Shown piece after piece: positions 42,916-51,533 of a stretch of 64,000 nucleotides of DNA; within the stretch, counting starts at the first letter, position 1; each line of letters starts with the position of its first letter. The stretch comes from Bacteroidales bacterium (GTDB lineage: Bacteria; Bacteroidota; Bacteroidia; Bacteroidales; UBA932), in contig JAFUZO010000028.1 of assembly GCA_017476575.1 (NCBI GenBank), forward strand, positions 39,169-103,168, written 5' to 3'. Position numbers and translations under genes: made by a program. Under the pieces are notes generated by a model. It had not been told where the DNA came from, did no database searches, and saw only the letters and a program-made list of their open reading frames with translations.

Positions 42916-43554
42916 ATGAAAAAAGCATTTGCATCCCTGTTCGCAGCGTCCTTGATGCTGCTTGGAACCCAGGCCTTCGCCCAGATTTCGGTCGGGGCCG
43001 GCTATCTCAATTCCACGGAATCTGTCAAGTCTGGCAGCAACAAGAGCTCCGACAATGTCAACGGCTTCTATGCCGGAGCCTCCTACAACATTCCGCTGGT
43101 CGGTGAACTCGGTGTCGCTCCGGGTCTGTACTTCTCTCTGTTGAGCGGCAAGCAAGATATCGCTTCTGTCGGCTCTCTGGCTGCCGTGAAGGGTACGTTC
43201 ACCGAGATGGCCCTCAACATCCCCGTCAATTTCAACTATGGCTACAACCTGGCCCCGGACATGCGCGCTTTCGTCTTTGCCGGGCCGACTTTCCAATACG
43301 GACTTTCCTCCAAGGTCAAATATGATGCGACGACAATTGTCGGCAATGCCTCCAAAACCGTGGACAACTATGGCGACAACAGCGACTATGGCCGCTTCAA
43401 CGTCTATCTGGGCGGTGGTGTCGGCATGGACATCGCCAGCACCTTCCAGGTGACCGTCGGCTACGACTACGGCCTGGTGAACCTCTACACGGGTGACAAT
43501 GACATCCAGCGCCACCGCTCTAATATCAAGATCGGTGTCGCTTACCTTTTCTAA
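42916..43554 (+). CDS. OmpX-like outer membrane beta-barrel protein
   Basis: The 212-residue protein has a signal peptide (MKKAFASLFAASLMLLGTQAFAQ) and a mature part of alternating strands: ISVGAGYLNSTES, FYAGASYNIPLVGELGVAPGLYFSLLSG, VNFNYGYNLAPDMRAFVFAGPTFQYGLSS, VTVGYDYGLVNLY, ending in IKIGVAYLF with the terminal Phe recognised by the barrel assembly machinery. It matches the small outer membrane beta-barrel domain family. The role is unknown. A GC hairpin terminator follows. Confidence 0.85.
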   Translation: MKKAFASLFAASLMLLGTQAFAQISVGAGYLNSTESVKSGSNKSSDNVNGFYAGASYNIPLVGELGVAPGLYFSLLSGKQDIASVGSLAAVKGTFTEMALNIPVNFNYGYNLAPDMRAFVFAGPTFQYGLSSKVKYDATTIVGNASKTVDNYGDNSDYGRFNVYLGGGVGMDIASTFQVTVGYDYGLVNLYTGDNDIQRHRSNIKIGVAYLF

Positions 43555-43585
43555 GATCCATTGTGATAGATAAATAGTTGTTCTG

Positions 43586-43615
43586 CCCGCTCCGGATATC
43601 TCCGGGGCGGGTTTT
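43586..43615 (+). terminator. terminator of the OmpX-like gene
   Basis: CCCGC and inner CCGGA pair with TCCGG and GCGGG, followed by TTTT. It lies 31 nt after the stop and before the convergent queH. Confidence 0.65.
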
Positions 43616-43618
43616 CCG

Positions 43619-44194
43619 TCATTCCCGCACCGAGAACTCGCAGCCGCAGTACTGTTGGTTGTAGAAGCCCCGCTCGCGGATGATTTCGCCCCGGCGCTCC
43701 TGCAGGCCGCCCTTGCGCCAGTTCTGCGCCCACCAGGCGACGCCGTCGGCCTGGCTGCAGGCCCAGCGTCCCGCCTCGTCCACCTGGTCGAGGCGTTTCC
43801 AACGGGAGGAGGCGAGGGTCGTGGTGAGGACGGGGAAACCATGTTCCGCAGCATACCGGGCGGCCCGGAGCAGGCGGAACTTGAAGCATTCCAGGCAGCG
43901 GGCGCCCCGCTCGGGCTCATCCTCCCGTCCGGCGATGCAGCTGCCCCAGGCCTCGTGGTCATAGGTATCGTCCACGATTTCCAACCCGAGTTCCTGCGCA
44001 TAGCGCACGCATTCATTCCGGCGCCGGTCGTATTCTTCGTACGGCCAGATGTTCGAATTGGAGTAGAAGATGACCGGCCGGATGCCGCTATCGACCAGAC
44101 ACTCCACGATGGCGCCGGAGCACGGCGCGCAGCACGCATGCAACAGCACGCGCGTCGCCCCACCGGGCACTTCGACCTGCAAGTTCGGCTTCAT
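43619..44194 (-). CDS. queH: epoxyqueuosine reductase QueH
   Basis: QueH performs the last step of queuosine formation in tRNA and replaces QueG in many anaerobes. The 191-residue protein has the family Cys sites HACCAPCSG (about 20-26), RCLECFKFRLL and YCGCEF near the C-terminus, which ligate an Fe-S cluster and a metal. Length is normal. The -7 box ends 4 nt before the ATG. It faces nhaC in a divergent arrangement with closely packed promoters. Confidence 0.93.
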   Translation of the reverse strand: MKPNLQVEVPGGATRVLLHACCAPCSGAIVECLVDSGIRPVIFYSNSNIWPYEEYDRRRNECVRYAQELGLEIVDDTYDHEAWGSCIAGREDEPERGARCLECFKFRLLRAARYAAEHGFPVLTTTLASSRWKRLDQVDEAGRWACSQADGVAWWAQNWRKGGLQERRGEIIRERGFYNQQYCGCEFSVRE

Positions 44195-44198
44195 GCTG

Positions 44199-44227
44199 CA
44201 AAGATACGCAGAAAACTTGTATCTTTG
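44199..44227. promoter_or_regulatory. back-to-back promoters of queH and nhaC
   Basis: On the minus strand TATCTTTG at 44206-44199 serves queH with a 4-nt gap to the ATG. On the plus strand TATCTTTG at 44220-44227 serves nhaC with a 23-nt leader. Only 13 nt separate the two boxes, so each -33 region lies in the other unit. Confidence 0.6.
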
Positions 44228-44250
44228 CAGTTCTCAAACGGACTGATAAG

Positions 44251-45570
44251 ATGATCCATACCGAAAAGACAGAACATCGGGAGCCGTCCCGGCAGCGGAT
44301 CGGCGGGTGGATGGCGCTGAGCCCGCTTCTCGTGTTCCTGGGTGTCTACCTGGCTTCCTCTCTTGTCGCGCATGACTTCTACAAGGTACCGGTCGCGGCC
44401 GCCTTCATCATCGCCTCGGCCTTCGCCCTCCTCATCACTCCGGGCATCGGCATCGATACGAAGATCTCCATCTTCTCCGAGGGGGCCGGCAACAAGAACG
44501 TCCTCCTGATGATCTGGATCTTCGTCCTGGCAGGCGCTTTTGCCGCGACGGCCCGGGACATCGGGGCCATCGATGCGACGGTTAATTTCACCTTGAAACT
44601 CCTGCCCGGCCGGCTTCTGTATGCGGGGCTCTTCCTCGCCGCCTGTTTCATCTCGATGGCCATCGGTACCAGTGTGGGAACGATTGTCGCCCTGGTCCCG
44701 ATCGCTACCGGTATCGCCCAGGAAACCGGCATCGGTGTGCCCCTGATGACCGGCGTCATCGTCGGCGGCGCCTTCTTCGGCGACAACCTTTCGTTCATCT
44801 CCGACACCACGGTTGCGGCGACCAAGAGCCAGGGCTGCCCGATGCAGGACAAGTTCAAGGCCAACCTGTGGATTGCCGCGCCCGCCGCCTTGCTCGTGGC
44901 GGTCCTCTATGTCCTGCTCGGGATGGATGTACATGCGGTGCCGGATGCGGATCCGGTGGAGTGGCTGAAACTCATTCCTTATATCCTCGTCATCGGATCG
45001 GCCCTCGCAGGGGTCAACGTGGTCATCGTCCTCGCTATCGGCATCGGGGTCAACGGTATCCTCGGCTGGACCTCGGGCGCCTACGACTGGATCGGCTGGA
45101 TGGCCTCCATCGGCGGCGGCATCGGCTCGATGGGCGAACTCATCATCGTCTCGCTGCTGGCCGGGGGCATGCTGGAACTGATCCGCTACAACGGCGGTCT
45201 GGAATTCATCATCCGGGGGCTGACCCGGCATATCCACGGCAAGCGGGGGGCAGAACTGAGTATCGCCGCGCTGGTGAGCCTCGTCAACTGCTGCACGGCC
45301 AACAACACCATCGCCATCATCACGGCCGGACCGCTGGCGAAGGATATCACGGAACGTTTCGGCCTCGATCCACGGAAAAGTGCCTCGATCCTCGACACGT
45401 TCTCCTGCCTCGTCCAGGGCATCATCCCCTACGGCGCGCAAATGCTCATGGCCAGCGGCCTCGCCGGTGTTTCCGCTGTCTCTATCGTCTGCCATCTCTA
45501 CTACCCGTTCGCCCTCGGTGCCTTCGCCCTCCTGTCCATCCTCCTCCGTTTTCCACGGAAATACAGCTAA
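44251..45570 (+). CDS. nhaC: Na+/H+ antiporter, NhaC family
   Basis: This inner-membrane antiporter of 439 residues has about 12 hydrophobic helices. Family features include AIGTSVGTIVALVPIATGIAQETG, VIVGGAFFGDNLSFISDTTVAATKSQGC with the acidic Asp-Asn and Ser-Asp pairs, and CCTANNTIAIITAGPLAKDI in the second half. It should exchange sodium for protons, important for pH and sodium balance. The product could also move another cation-linked solute, as annotations in the family vary. It is monocistronic. Confidence 0.88.
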   Translation: MIHTEKTEHREPSRQRIGGWMALSPLLVFLGVYLASSLVAHDFYKVPVAAAFIIASAFALLITPGIGIDTKISIFSEGAGNKNVLLMIWIFVLAGAFAATARDIGAIDATVNFTLKLLPGRLLYAGLFLAACFISMAIGTSVGTIVALVPIATGIAQETGIGVPLMTGVIVGGAFFGDNLSFISDTTVAATKSQGCPMQDKFKANLWIAAPAALLVAVLYVLLGMDVHAVPDADPVEWLKLIPYILVIGSALAGVNVVIVLAIGIGVNGILGWTSGAYDWIGWMASIGGGIGSMGELIIVSLLAGGMLELIRYNGGLEFIIRGLTRHIHGKRGAELSIAALVSLVNCCTANNTIAIITAGPLAKDITERFGLDPRKSASILDTFSCLVQGIIPYGAQMLMASGLAGVSAVSIVCHLYYPFALGAFALLSILLRFPRKYS

Positions 45571-45653
45571 GCGTCTTCCCGGTCGTCCATCGTTGGCGGG
45601 ACTTTCCATCCTTTCGTTTGGAAACAACTGACGGTCAGTCATCGATGAAATGT

Positions 45654-45750
45654 GTGATGGAAGGTCCCGGTCACAAGAGGGAGACCTTCCATTCTTGTTT
45701 TCTGAAAGTCTTGATAATCAAGATGTCACGTTTTTCGTGATGGAAGGTCC
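45654..45750. repeat. repeat cluster between nhaC and the LMW phosphatase gene
   Basis: ATGGAAGGTC (45657-45666) and GACCTTCCAT (45683-45692) form a perfect 10-bp inverted repeat, followed by TCTTGTTTTC, so it may end nhaC transcription. GTGATGGAAGGTCC occurs again at 45737-45750. The gap 45571-45774 has no gene. Confidence 0.5.
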
Positions 45751-45774
45751 GGCCCGGAAGGTGTCTCTCCGTTT

Positions 45775-46212
45775 TTACGTCAGTATCGCCTCGCAGGCGG
45801 CCAGGAGGTCCTGGAAGGTGCGCTCGAAATCGCCGGTGTACCAAGGGTCGGCGACGTCGCGGCCGGAACCGGTGGCGGCCATCATGAGATGGACCTTGCC
45901 TGCAGGGTCGGCCGGGATGATGCGGCGGAGAAGGCGGAGGTTGGACGTGTCCATGCAGAGGATCCGGTCGAACCGGTCGTAATCGTCGGGACGGACCTGG
46001 CGGGCCCGTTTGGCTTCGTCGAAGGGAATGCCGTGCTGGCGGAGGCTGCGTTTCGCGGGCGGGTAGATGGGATTGCCGACCTCTTCCGTGGAGACGGCGG
46101 CGGATTCGGCGTAGACCTCTGCGCCCCGCGCCTGGGCGAGGGCCTTGAAGATGAATTCCGCCATCGGGGAGCGGCAGATGTTGCCGTGGCAGACAAAGAG
46201 CACCTTGGTCAT
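45775..46212 (-). CDS. low-molecular-weight protein tyrosine phosphatase
   Basis: The 145-residue cytoplasmic phosphatase has the active-site loop CHGNICRS (Cys8, Arg14) and the general-acid loop ADPWYTGDF (Asp122), both as in the family. Bacterial members often act on tyrosine kinases of capsule synthesis, but no kinase gene is nearby. It is the last gene of the asd operon; its ATG overlaps the dapB stop as ATGA. Confidence 0.92.
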   Translation of the reverse strand: MTKVLFVCHGNICRSPMAEFIFKALAQARGAEVYAESAAVSTEEVGNPIYPPAKRSLRQHGIPFDEAKRARQVRPDDYDRFDRILCMDTSNLRLLRRIIPADPAGKVHLMMAATGSGRDVADPWYTGDFERTFQDLLAACEAILT

Positions 46213-46868
46213 AGCAGTTCGCGGAATTCGTGGACCCCCTGGAGGCCTTCGGTGAGAAGGGCGGCGGTAACGGCTCCGGCGGCAAGGCCTTCACGGGAAT
46301 AAGCGTCATGGGAAAGGACCAGTTTGTCGCAGCGGGATTCGAACGTGACCGTATGGATACCGGGCACTTCGCCGATACGGTAGGAGATGATTTCCGGTTT
46401 CACGCCGAGTCCTTGTTCCACCAGGGCGCCGAGGCTCTTGGCGGTACCGCTGGGAGCATCCAGCTTGTGGACGTGGTGGGTCTCTTCGATAGACGGCGTA
46501 TAACCGGCGCCTTTCAGCAGGGCGCTGACCTTCTCGACGGCGGCGAACAGGGCGTTGACTCCAAGGGAGAAGTTGGAGGCGTAGACCATGGGCGTCCCGG
46601 CCGCCTCGAAGGCCTGTTTCACCTCGGCCTCGATGTCGTTCCAGCCGGTCGTGCCGATGACGGCGGCCTTGAAGTGCCGCGCGATGAAGGCGTAGTTGGC
46701 CCGGAAGGCATCCGGGGTGGTGAAATCGATACAGACGCATTCCTTCGCGAGGTCCGGGTCGGTCGCCTGGATGTCTTCGCTGGCCTCGGCGAGAGGGATG
46801 CCGCGGCGCTGGAGTTCCTTTTCAATCATATGGCCCATCCGGCCGTATCCGCTGATGATGACTTGCAT
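46209..46868 (-). CDS. dapB: 4-hydroxy-tetrahydrodipicolinate reductase
   Basis: DapB reduces the dihydrodipicolinate precursor in the lysine/diaminopimelate pathway. The 219-residue protein has an NAD(P) loop SGYGRMGHMIEKEL, AAVIGTTGW, the ASNFSLGVNALF helix, ETHHVHKLDAPSGTA with the catalytic His and Lys, and a C-terminal SREGLAAGAVTAALL. It is shorter than the 270-residue E. coli enzyme, as is common in Bacteroidetes. The start at 46868 lies 2 nt after the M20 peptidase stop. Confidence 0.93.
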   Translation of the reverse strand: MQVIISGYGRMGHMIEKELQRRGIPLAEASEDIQATDPDLAKECVCIDFTTPDAFRANYAFIARHFKAAVIGTTGWNDIEAEVKQAFEAAGTPMVYASNFSLGVNALFAAVEKVSALLKGAGYTPSIEETHHVHKLDAPSGTAKSLGALVEQGLGVKPEIISYRIGEVPGIHTVTFESRCDKLVLSHDAYSREGLAAGAVTAALLTEGLQGVHEFRELL

Positions 46869-46870
46869 GG

Positions 46871-47989
46871 TTATCGGTTGTTGAGACGATGGAAGAAGGC
46901 GATGTACTGGTGGACGGCCAGTTCGAGGTCGGCGAGGCGGACCTGCTCGTCGTCGCGGTGGGCGACGGTGATGCTCCCGGGGCCGCAGATGGCCTTCTCC
47001 CGGAAGTTCGTCAGGTGCGGGGCGTCGCTCCCGAAGGCGACCGGCTTGGCGGGGAAGCCGTCGAGGGTCAGATACCGGGCGGGTGTGTCGCCGCCGCGGG
47101 GGCTCACGGAGAGGCCGGTTCCCGGATCGCCTTGCCGTGGACCATTTTCCGGAAGCGCGACCCTGTCCGGCCCTGGACGTTCCGACGGGATGCTTTCCGG
47201 GCATATGGCAGGGTTCCGCATCGCCGGGGCCAGCCGGTCGGGGGCAGAGGCCATCCACTCCTGCACGGCCGGGTGGGAAACGAAGGTCGTGCGGAAGTAG
47301 AGACGGCAGGTCAGCCGTGGAGACAGGATATTCTGCGGGTTGTCGCTGTGGAGAAGGCCCACGTTCCAGGTCGTCGGGCCGAGTTCCGGGTCCTCGCCGA
47401 AGTCCGCTGCCTGAAGCTGTTCCATGAACCGGACGAAGAGGTCCACGGCGCTCACCCCGTGTTCGGGGTACCCTGAATGGAAGGCCTTTCCGGTGAAGAC
47501 GAGGTCATACGACTGCGTGCCCTTCGAGGCGGAGACCATCTGGTTGCCGGTGGGCTCGCCGATGATGAGGTACGGCGCCCGGAAACCGGTCTTTGCGAAG
47601 GCCTTGGCCCCGTAGGAGCCGGTCTCTTCCCCCGCAAGCAGCAGGAGGCCGAAGCCCGTCTCTCCCGCCTCCGCCAGCGCCCGGCAGGCTGTGTACAGGG
47701 CGAAAAGCTGCCCTTTGGCGTCACATGCTCCCCGGCCCCGGATAATGGCATCCGGCGACATTTCGAAGGACGGAGGAAGATACGGCGGCACCGTGTCCAT
47801 GTGGGTGCAGAATATGACCTGCGGTGTGCCCCAGGACAACAGGAGGTTCAAAGTACCGTCGCCCACCTCGAAGCGTTCTGTGTGCGGGGCTTCCAGGTGT
47901 TTTTCCAGCCACTCGGCCACCGTCCGCTCCTTCCCCGAAGTGGAATCGATCTCCAGCAGCTGCCGGAACCATGCCAAGTCCATTCTCAT
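46871..47989 (-). CDS. M20 family metallopeptidase between asd and dapB (DapE/ArgE-like)
   Basis: The 372-residue protein has the M20 zinc site: THMDTVPPY (His and Asp), GRGACDAKGQ (bridging Asp), LLAGEETGSYG (catalytic Glu) and FGSDAPHLTNF (last His). A dimerisation domain sits in the middle. Placement between asd and dapB suggests N-succinyl- or N-acetyl-diaminopimelate or related deacylation, but Bacteroidetes usually use the DapL bypass, so acetylornithine deacetylase-like or dipeptidase activity is also possible. The ATG at 47989 overlaps the asd stop as ATGA. Confidence 0.8.
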   Translation of the reverse strand: MRMDLAWFRQLLEIDSTSGKERTVAEWLEKHLEAPHTERFEVGDGTLNLLLSWGTPQVIFCTHMDTVPPYLPPSFEMSPDAIIRGRGACDAKGQLFALYTACRALAEAGETGFGLLLLAGEETGSYGAKAFAKTGFRAPYLIIGEPTGNQMVSASKGTQSYDLVFTGKAFHSGYPEHGVSAVDLFVRFMEQLQAADFGEDPELGPTTWNVGLLHSDNPQNILSPRLTCRLYFRTTFVSHPAVQEWMASAPDRLAPAMRNPAICPESIPSERPGPDRVALPENGPRQGDPGTGLSVSPRGGDTPARYLTLDGFPAKPVAFGSDAPHLTNFREKAICGPGSITVAHRDDEQVRLADLELAVHQYIAFFHRLNNR

Positions 47990-48987
47990 CCCAGGAACCC
48001 TTTGTTCAGCAGGAGTTCTGCGATCTGTACGGCATTGGTGGCAGCGCCTTTGCGGAGGTTGTCGCTGACGCACCAGAGATTGAGCCCGTTCTCCACCGAG
48101 AAGTCGCGGCGGATGCGGCCGACAAAGACCTCGTCCCGTCCTTGGGCGTCGCGCTGCATCGGGTAGACGTTGCCCGCCGGATGGTCGCAGACCACCACGC
48201 CCGGCATTTCCGCCATGAGCGTGCGTATCTTGTCGAGTTCGAACGGACGGACCAGTTCGATGTTCACACTCTCCGAATGGCCCCCGACCACCGGCACGCG
48301 GACCGTGGTGGCGGTCACGGCGATGGCCTCGTCGCGGAGGATCTTCCGCGTCTCGTTGACCATCTTCATCTCCTCTTTGGTGTAGCCGTTGTCGAGGAAG
48401 GTGTCGATATGCGGGAGGATGTTGAGGTCGATGGGATGCGGGTACACGGCCGGGTAGGAGCCCCAGGCGCCGCCGTCCCGTTCCGCCTCCAGTTGGGCCA
48501 CGCCTTTGTGCCCCGTGCCCGTCACGCTCTGGTAGGTGGAGACGACGATTCGCTTGATTCCGAAGGCCTTATGTAGCGGGGCCAGCGGCAGGACCATCTG
48601 GATGGTCGAGCAGTTGGGGTTGGCGATGATAAAGTCGTCAGGTCCGGGGACGTCGCCGTTGATTTCCGGGACGACGAGCGGTACCGACGGGTCCATGCGC
48701 CAGAACGAGGAATTGTCCACGACGCGGCACCCCGCAGCGGCGAAACGCGGCGCCAGCTCTCCGGAAGCAGTCCCGCCGGCACTGAAAAGGGCAAGGGCCG
48801 GACGCCGGGCGATGGCTTCGTCGGCGCTGATGACGGACCACTCGCGCCCTTGGAATGCGACGTTCCGTCCGATCGAGCGCGCCGAAGCGACCGGCAACAG
48901 TTCCGTCACCGGGAAATGCCTCTGCTCCAACACTTCCAACATCTTGGAGCCCACCAGCCCTGTGGCTCCCACAACTGCAACTTTCAT
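47986..48987 (-). CDS. asd: aspartate-semialdehyde dehydrogenase
   Basis: Asd reduces aspartyl phosphate to the semialdehyde, the branch point to lysine, threonine and methionine. The 333-residue protein has VGATGLVGSKMLEVLE at the N-terminus, catalytic Cys126 in IANPNCSTIQ, the QSVTGTGHKG loop and RVPVVGGHSES with the catalytic His. It heads the operon with the M20 peptidase, dapB and the phosphatase. Its promoter lies 108 nt upstream. Confidence 0.96.
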   Translation of the reverse strand: MKVAVVGATGLVGSKMLEVLEQRHFPVTELLPVASARSIGRNVAFQGREWSVISADEAIARRPALALFSAGGTASGELAPRFAAAGCRVVDNSSFWRMDPSVPLVVPEINGDVPGPDDFIIANPNCSTIQMVLPLAPLHKAFGIKRIVVSTYQSVTGTGHKGVAQLEAERDGGAWGSYPAVYPHPIDLNILPHIDTFLDNGYTKEEMKMVNETRKILRDEAIAVTATTVRVPVVGGHSESVNIELVRPFELDKIRTLMAEMPGVVVCDHPAGNVYPMQRDAQGRDEVFVGRIRRDFSVENGLNLWCVSDNLRKGAATNAVQIAELLLNKGFLG

Positions 48988-49094
48988 AGAATCAAAAACT
49001 TTTTCATTTTACAGGTTCCTTTCCCGGCATCCGGGACGCCCTGCACCCCAAAAGATGCCATGCCTGTCCCAGGCAGCAACGGCTCCGGATTCTG

Positions 49095-49102
49095 CAAAGA
49101 TA
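49095..49102 (-). promoter_or_regulatory. -7 box of the asd operon
   Basis: TATCTTTG on the minus strand, leaving a leader of about 100 nt before the asd ATG. No riboswitch was recognised in the leader. Confidence 0.5.
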
Positions 49103-49162
49103 CGAAAATAAGACGAGTTTTTCGAGGTTTTATGTAACAGTATGGAAATGAGTCAATTGCTT

Positions 49163-49198
49163 GTTTTAGCCTATGACAATATTTACATAGGTTAAAAC
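49163..49198 (-). terminator. inverted repeat after thrA, probable terminator
   Basis: GTTTTAGCCTATG and CATAGGTTAAAAC pair over 13 nt with one mismatch and a 10-nt loop. It lies 37 nt past the thrA stop in an AT-rich gap (48988-49234) that otherwise holds only the asd promoter and leader. Confidence 0.5.
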
Positions 49199-49234
49199 GC
49201 TTGATTTGTTAAGTATTAACTATTTACAAAAACG

Positions 49235-51331
49235 TCAACGGAGGATGTCGTTGAGGACGCTGGAGGCAGCCTGGACAGCACCCTCACCGGCTCCCTCGAT
49301 GACGAGCGGGTAGGGGTGGAAGGCGCTGCGGATGATGATGGCGTTCTCGGTGCCGCGGAGATGGTAGGCGGGATGCTCCCGGGGGACAAGGCGGACCTGG
49401 ATACCGGCCCGCCAGCCCGTTTCCGTCTTCTCCAGATAGGCGGTGAAACGTTGGCGGCACCCTTGTCGGGCAGCTTGGGCGGACGCTTCGGCGAATGTCG
49501 GTTCCAGTTCGGTGAGCCCCCGGTAGAAGTCTTCCAGGGAGCCGGACAGGAGTTCCCGGGGGATGAGCGGCTCGATCTCGACATCGTCCTCTTCCAGGTG
49601 GACGCCGGCTTCCCGGGCCAGGATGAGGAGTTTGCGCAAAGCATCCCGTCCGCCGAGGTCCATGCGCGGGTCCGTTTCGGTAAGACCGGCCTCCTGGGCG
49701 GCGCGGACCAGGTCGACCAGCGGCACACCGGATCCGTAGGCACTCAGGATCTGGTTGAGCGTGCAGGATACGACGGCCTCGATGGAGACCATCTCGTCGC
49801 AGCTGTTCGCCCCGGCTGCGATGGATGAAAGCATCGGCAGGGCTGCGCCCACCGTGGTTTCGTAGCGGAAGAAGACGCCGTTCTGCCGGGCTGCCGCGTG
49901 CAGGGCCGCATAGTCCACGTAGGGGACGGCGAAGGAGCGACGGTTGGAGGACACGATATTCACTCCGGCGCGGAACAGGGCGGCATAGTCGCGGTAGAGG
50001 GTTTCGCTGTCGGTGCAATCGACAAAGACTGAACCTTTCGGGGCCAGGGCGCAGACAGCCGACGGAAAATCCCCCGCACCGCCTCGGGCCAGCCGGTTCG
50101 CGGCCATGGCGGGGACGATGCCTCCGAGGTCGATGACATGGCGGCGGGAATCGGCGAGGCCGGCGATCCGGAGCGTCTTCCCGGTGCGGCGCGCTACCGT
50201 GTCCGCACTGCGTCCGACCATGTCCACGAGCGCCTTTCCGACGGCACCATACCCGGCGATGAACAGGTGCAGGGTGGTGACGGGTGCCGTCTCGAAGAAG
50301 GAACGGTGGAGCGCCTGCAGGGCTTGCGGGCCCACACCCGGCCGGACTGCGATGCGGAGGTTGTCCCCTTCCCGGCAGACCTCGAGAGCAGCGATACCGG
50401 CAGCGGCAAGGGCATGCCCCACCTGTTTCCGGGCCACTGTGAAATCGGCCTCCGGCGTGCCTATAAGGAAGATTTCGCCCGGCGTAGCTGCAGTGACACC
50501 GATCCAAGGATCGGCATCCCGGGCCGAGGTGACAAGGGTGTACCGCCCCTGCGGGTCGAAGGTGTTGCGGATCTCGATGGCGATACCTGCTTCCAGGGCC
50601 GGGGCAACTGTCGGTGCATAGAGCACCTTGGCCCCGTGTTCCGCCATCTGCAAGGCCGCCCCATAGGACATTTCAGGGATGGTCCGGGCTGCGGGGACGG
50701 TCTTCGGATTGGCGGTCATGATGCCCGGGACATCGGTCCAGATCTGGAGTGAATCCGCCTGGCAGGCAGCAGCATAGAGGGCGGCACTGTAGTCGGAACC
50801 GCCCCGGCCGAGAGTGGTTACGCCGCCTTCCGGCGTCCCGGCGATGAAGCCCGGCGCAACGAAGATGTCGGCCTCCGAGGCGGCGAGGGCTGCCTGTACC
50901 TGGGCCTCCGTGCCTGCCCGGTCGCCTTTGATGATCAGCTGTCGGGAATCCAGCCAGGAGGTCCGGTAGCCGTCGCAGGCGAGTTTCCGGGCGATGATCC
51001 GCGTCGAGAGCAGCTCGCCGAAGGTGACTTTCTCGTTGTCGGGAACCGCTTCCAGCTTTTCGAACAGCTGGTTGATTTCCGTTTCGGCTTCCGTCCGTTC
51101 CGTCCCGGTGAAGAGACGCCGCACGATGCCGAGGTGGCGGCTGCGCAACGCCGGAATCCCGGAAGCATCACCCGCCGCGAAGGCAAGCAGGGCATCCGTG
51201 CACCCGCTGATGGCCGAACAGACCAGGACCACCCGGCCCTTCTCCATCTCCGGGCCCACGATATCCAGCACCCGCGACATCGCCGTGGCGTCCGCCACCG
51301 ACGAACCGCCGAATTTCAATACTCGGAACAT
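49235..51331 (-). CDS. thrA: bifunctional aspartokinase / homoserine dehydrogenase, compact form
   Basis: The 698-residue fusion begins with an aspartokinase domain (FRVLKFGGSSVADATAMSRV, VTFGELLSTRI, TTLGRGGSDYSAALYAAA) to about residue 265. A short regulatory stretch follows to about 355, and then homoserine dehydrogenase (LFIAGYGAVGKALVDMVGRS, SSNRRSFAVPYVDYAAL, RYETTVGAALPMLSSI). The family is usually about 810-820 residues, so roughly 110 residues are missing, spread over the kinase insert and the ACT region. It feeds asd directly downstream on the same strand. The start at 51331 follows its -7 box by 22 nt. Confidence 0.93.
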   Translation of the reverse strand: MFRVLKFGGSSVADATAMSRVLDIVGPEMEKGRVVLVCSAISGCTDALLAFAAGDASGIPALRSRHLGIVRRLFTGTERTEAETEINQLFEKLEAVPDNEKVTFGELLSTRIIARKLACDGYRTSWLDSRQLIIKGDRAGTEAQVQAALAASEADIFVAPGFIAGTPEGGVTTLGRGGSDYSAALYAAACQADSLQIWTDVPGIMTANPKTVPAARTIPEMSYGAALQMAEHGAKVLYAPTVAPALEAGIAIEIRNTFDPQGRYTLVTSARDADPWIGVTAATPGEIFLIGTPEADFTVARKQVGHALAAAGIAALEVCREGDNLRIAVRPGVGPQALQALHRSFFETAPVTTLHLFIAGYGAVGKALVDMVGRSADTVARRTGKTLRIAGLADSRRHVIDLGGIVPAMAANRLARGGAGDFPSAVCALAPKGSVFVDCTDSETLYRDYAALFRAGVNIVSSNRRSFAVPYVDYAALHAAARQNGVFFRYETTVGAALPMLSSIAAGANSCDEMVSIEAVVSCTLNQILSAYGSGVPLVDLVRAAQEAGLTETDPRMDLGGRDALRKLLILAREAGVHLEEDDVEIEPLIPRELLSGSLEDFYRGLTELEPTFAEASAQAARQGCRQRFTAYLEKTETGWRAGIQVRLVPREHPAYHLRGTENAIIIRSAFHPYPLVIEGAGEGAVQAASSVLNDILR

Positions 51332-51353
51332 ACGCGTCTCAATCAAAGCAGGG

Positions 51354-51361
51354 CAAAGGTA
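51354..51361 (-). promoter_or_regulatory. -7 box of thrA
   Basis: TACCTTTG on the minus strand, 22 nt before the ATG; no attenuator peptide was seen. Confidence 0.5.
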
Positions 51362-51519
51362 CGAAATCTTTCCCGATATTCTCCCCGGTGCCCGGAGCAA
51401 CACTCCGTTCCCGTCTACGAAAAAGCCCTGGAATGTATTTTTTGTGCAAACCATCCACCGCCGTGGAAGGAAGGCGTGGCGGAACCGCGGGAATATTTCG
51501 TAAATTTCACGGAGTTTGC

Positions 51520-51527
51520 TAAATTTG
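51520..51527 (+). promoter_or_regulatory. -7 box of the cdaA operon, apparently leaderless
   Basis: TAAATTTG ends 6 nt before the cdaA ATG at 51534. Confidence 0.5.
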
Positions 51528-51533
51528 CAACCG

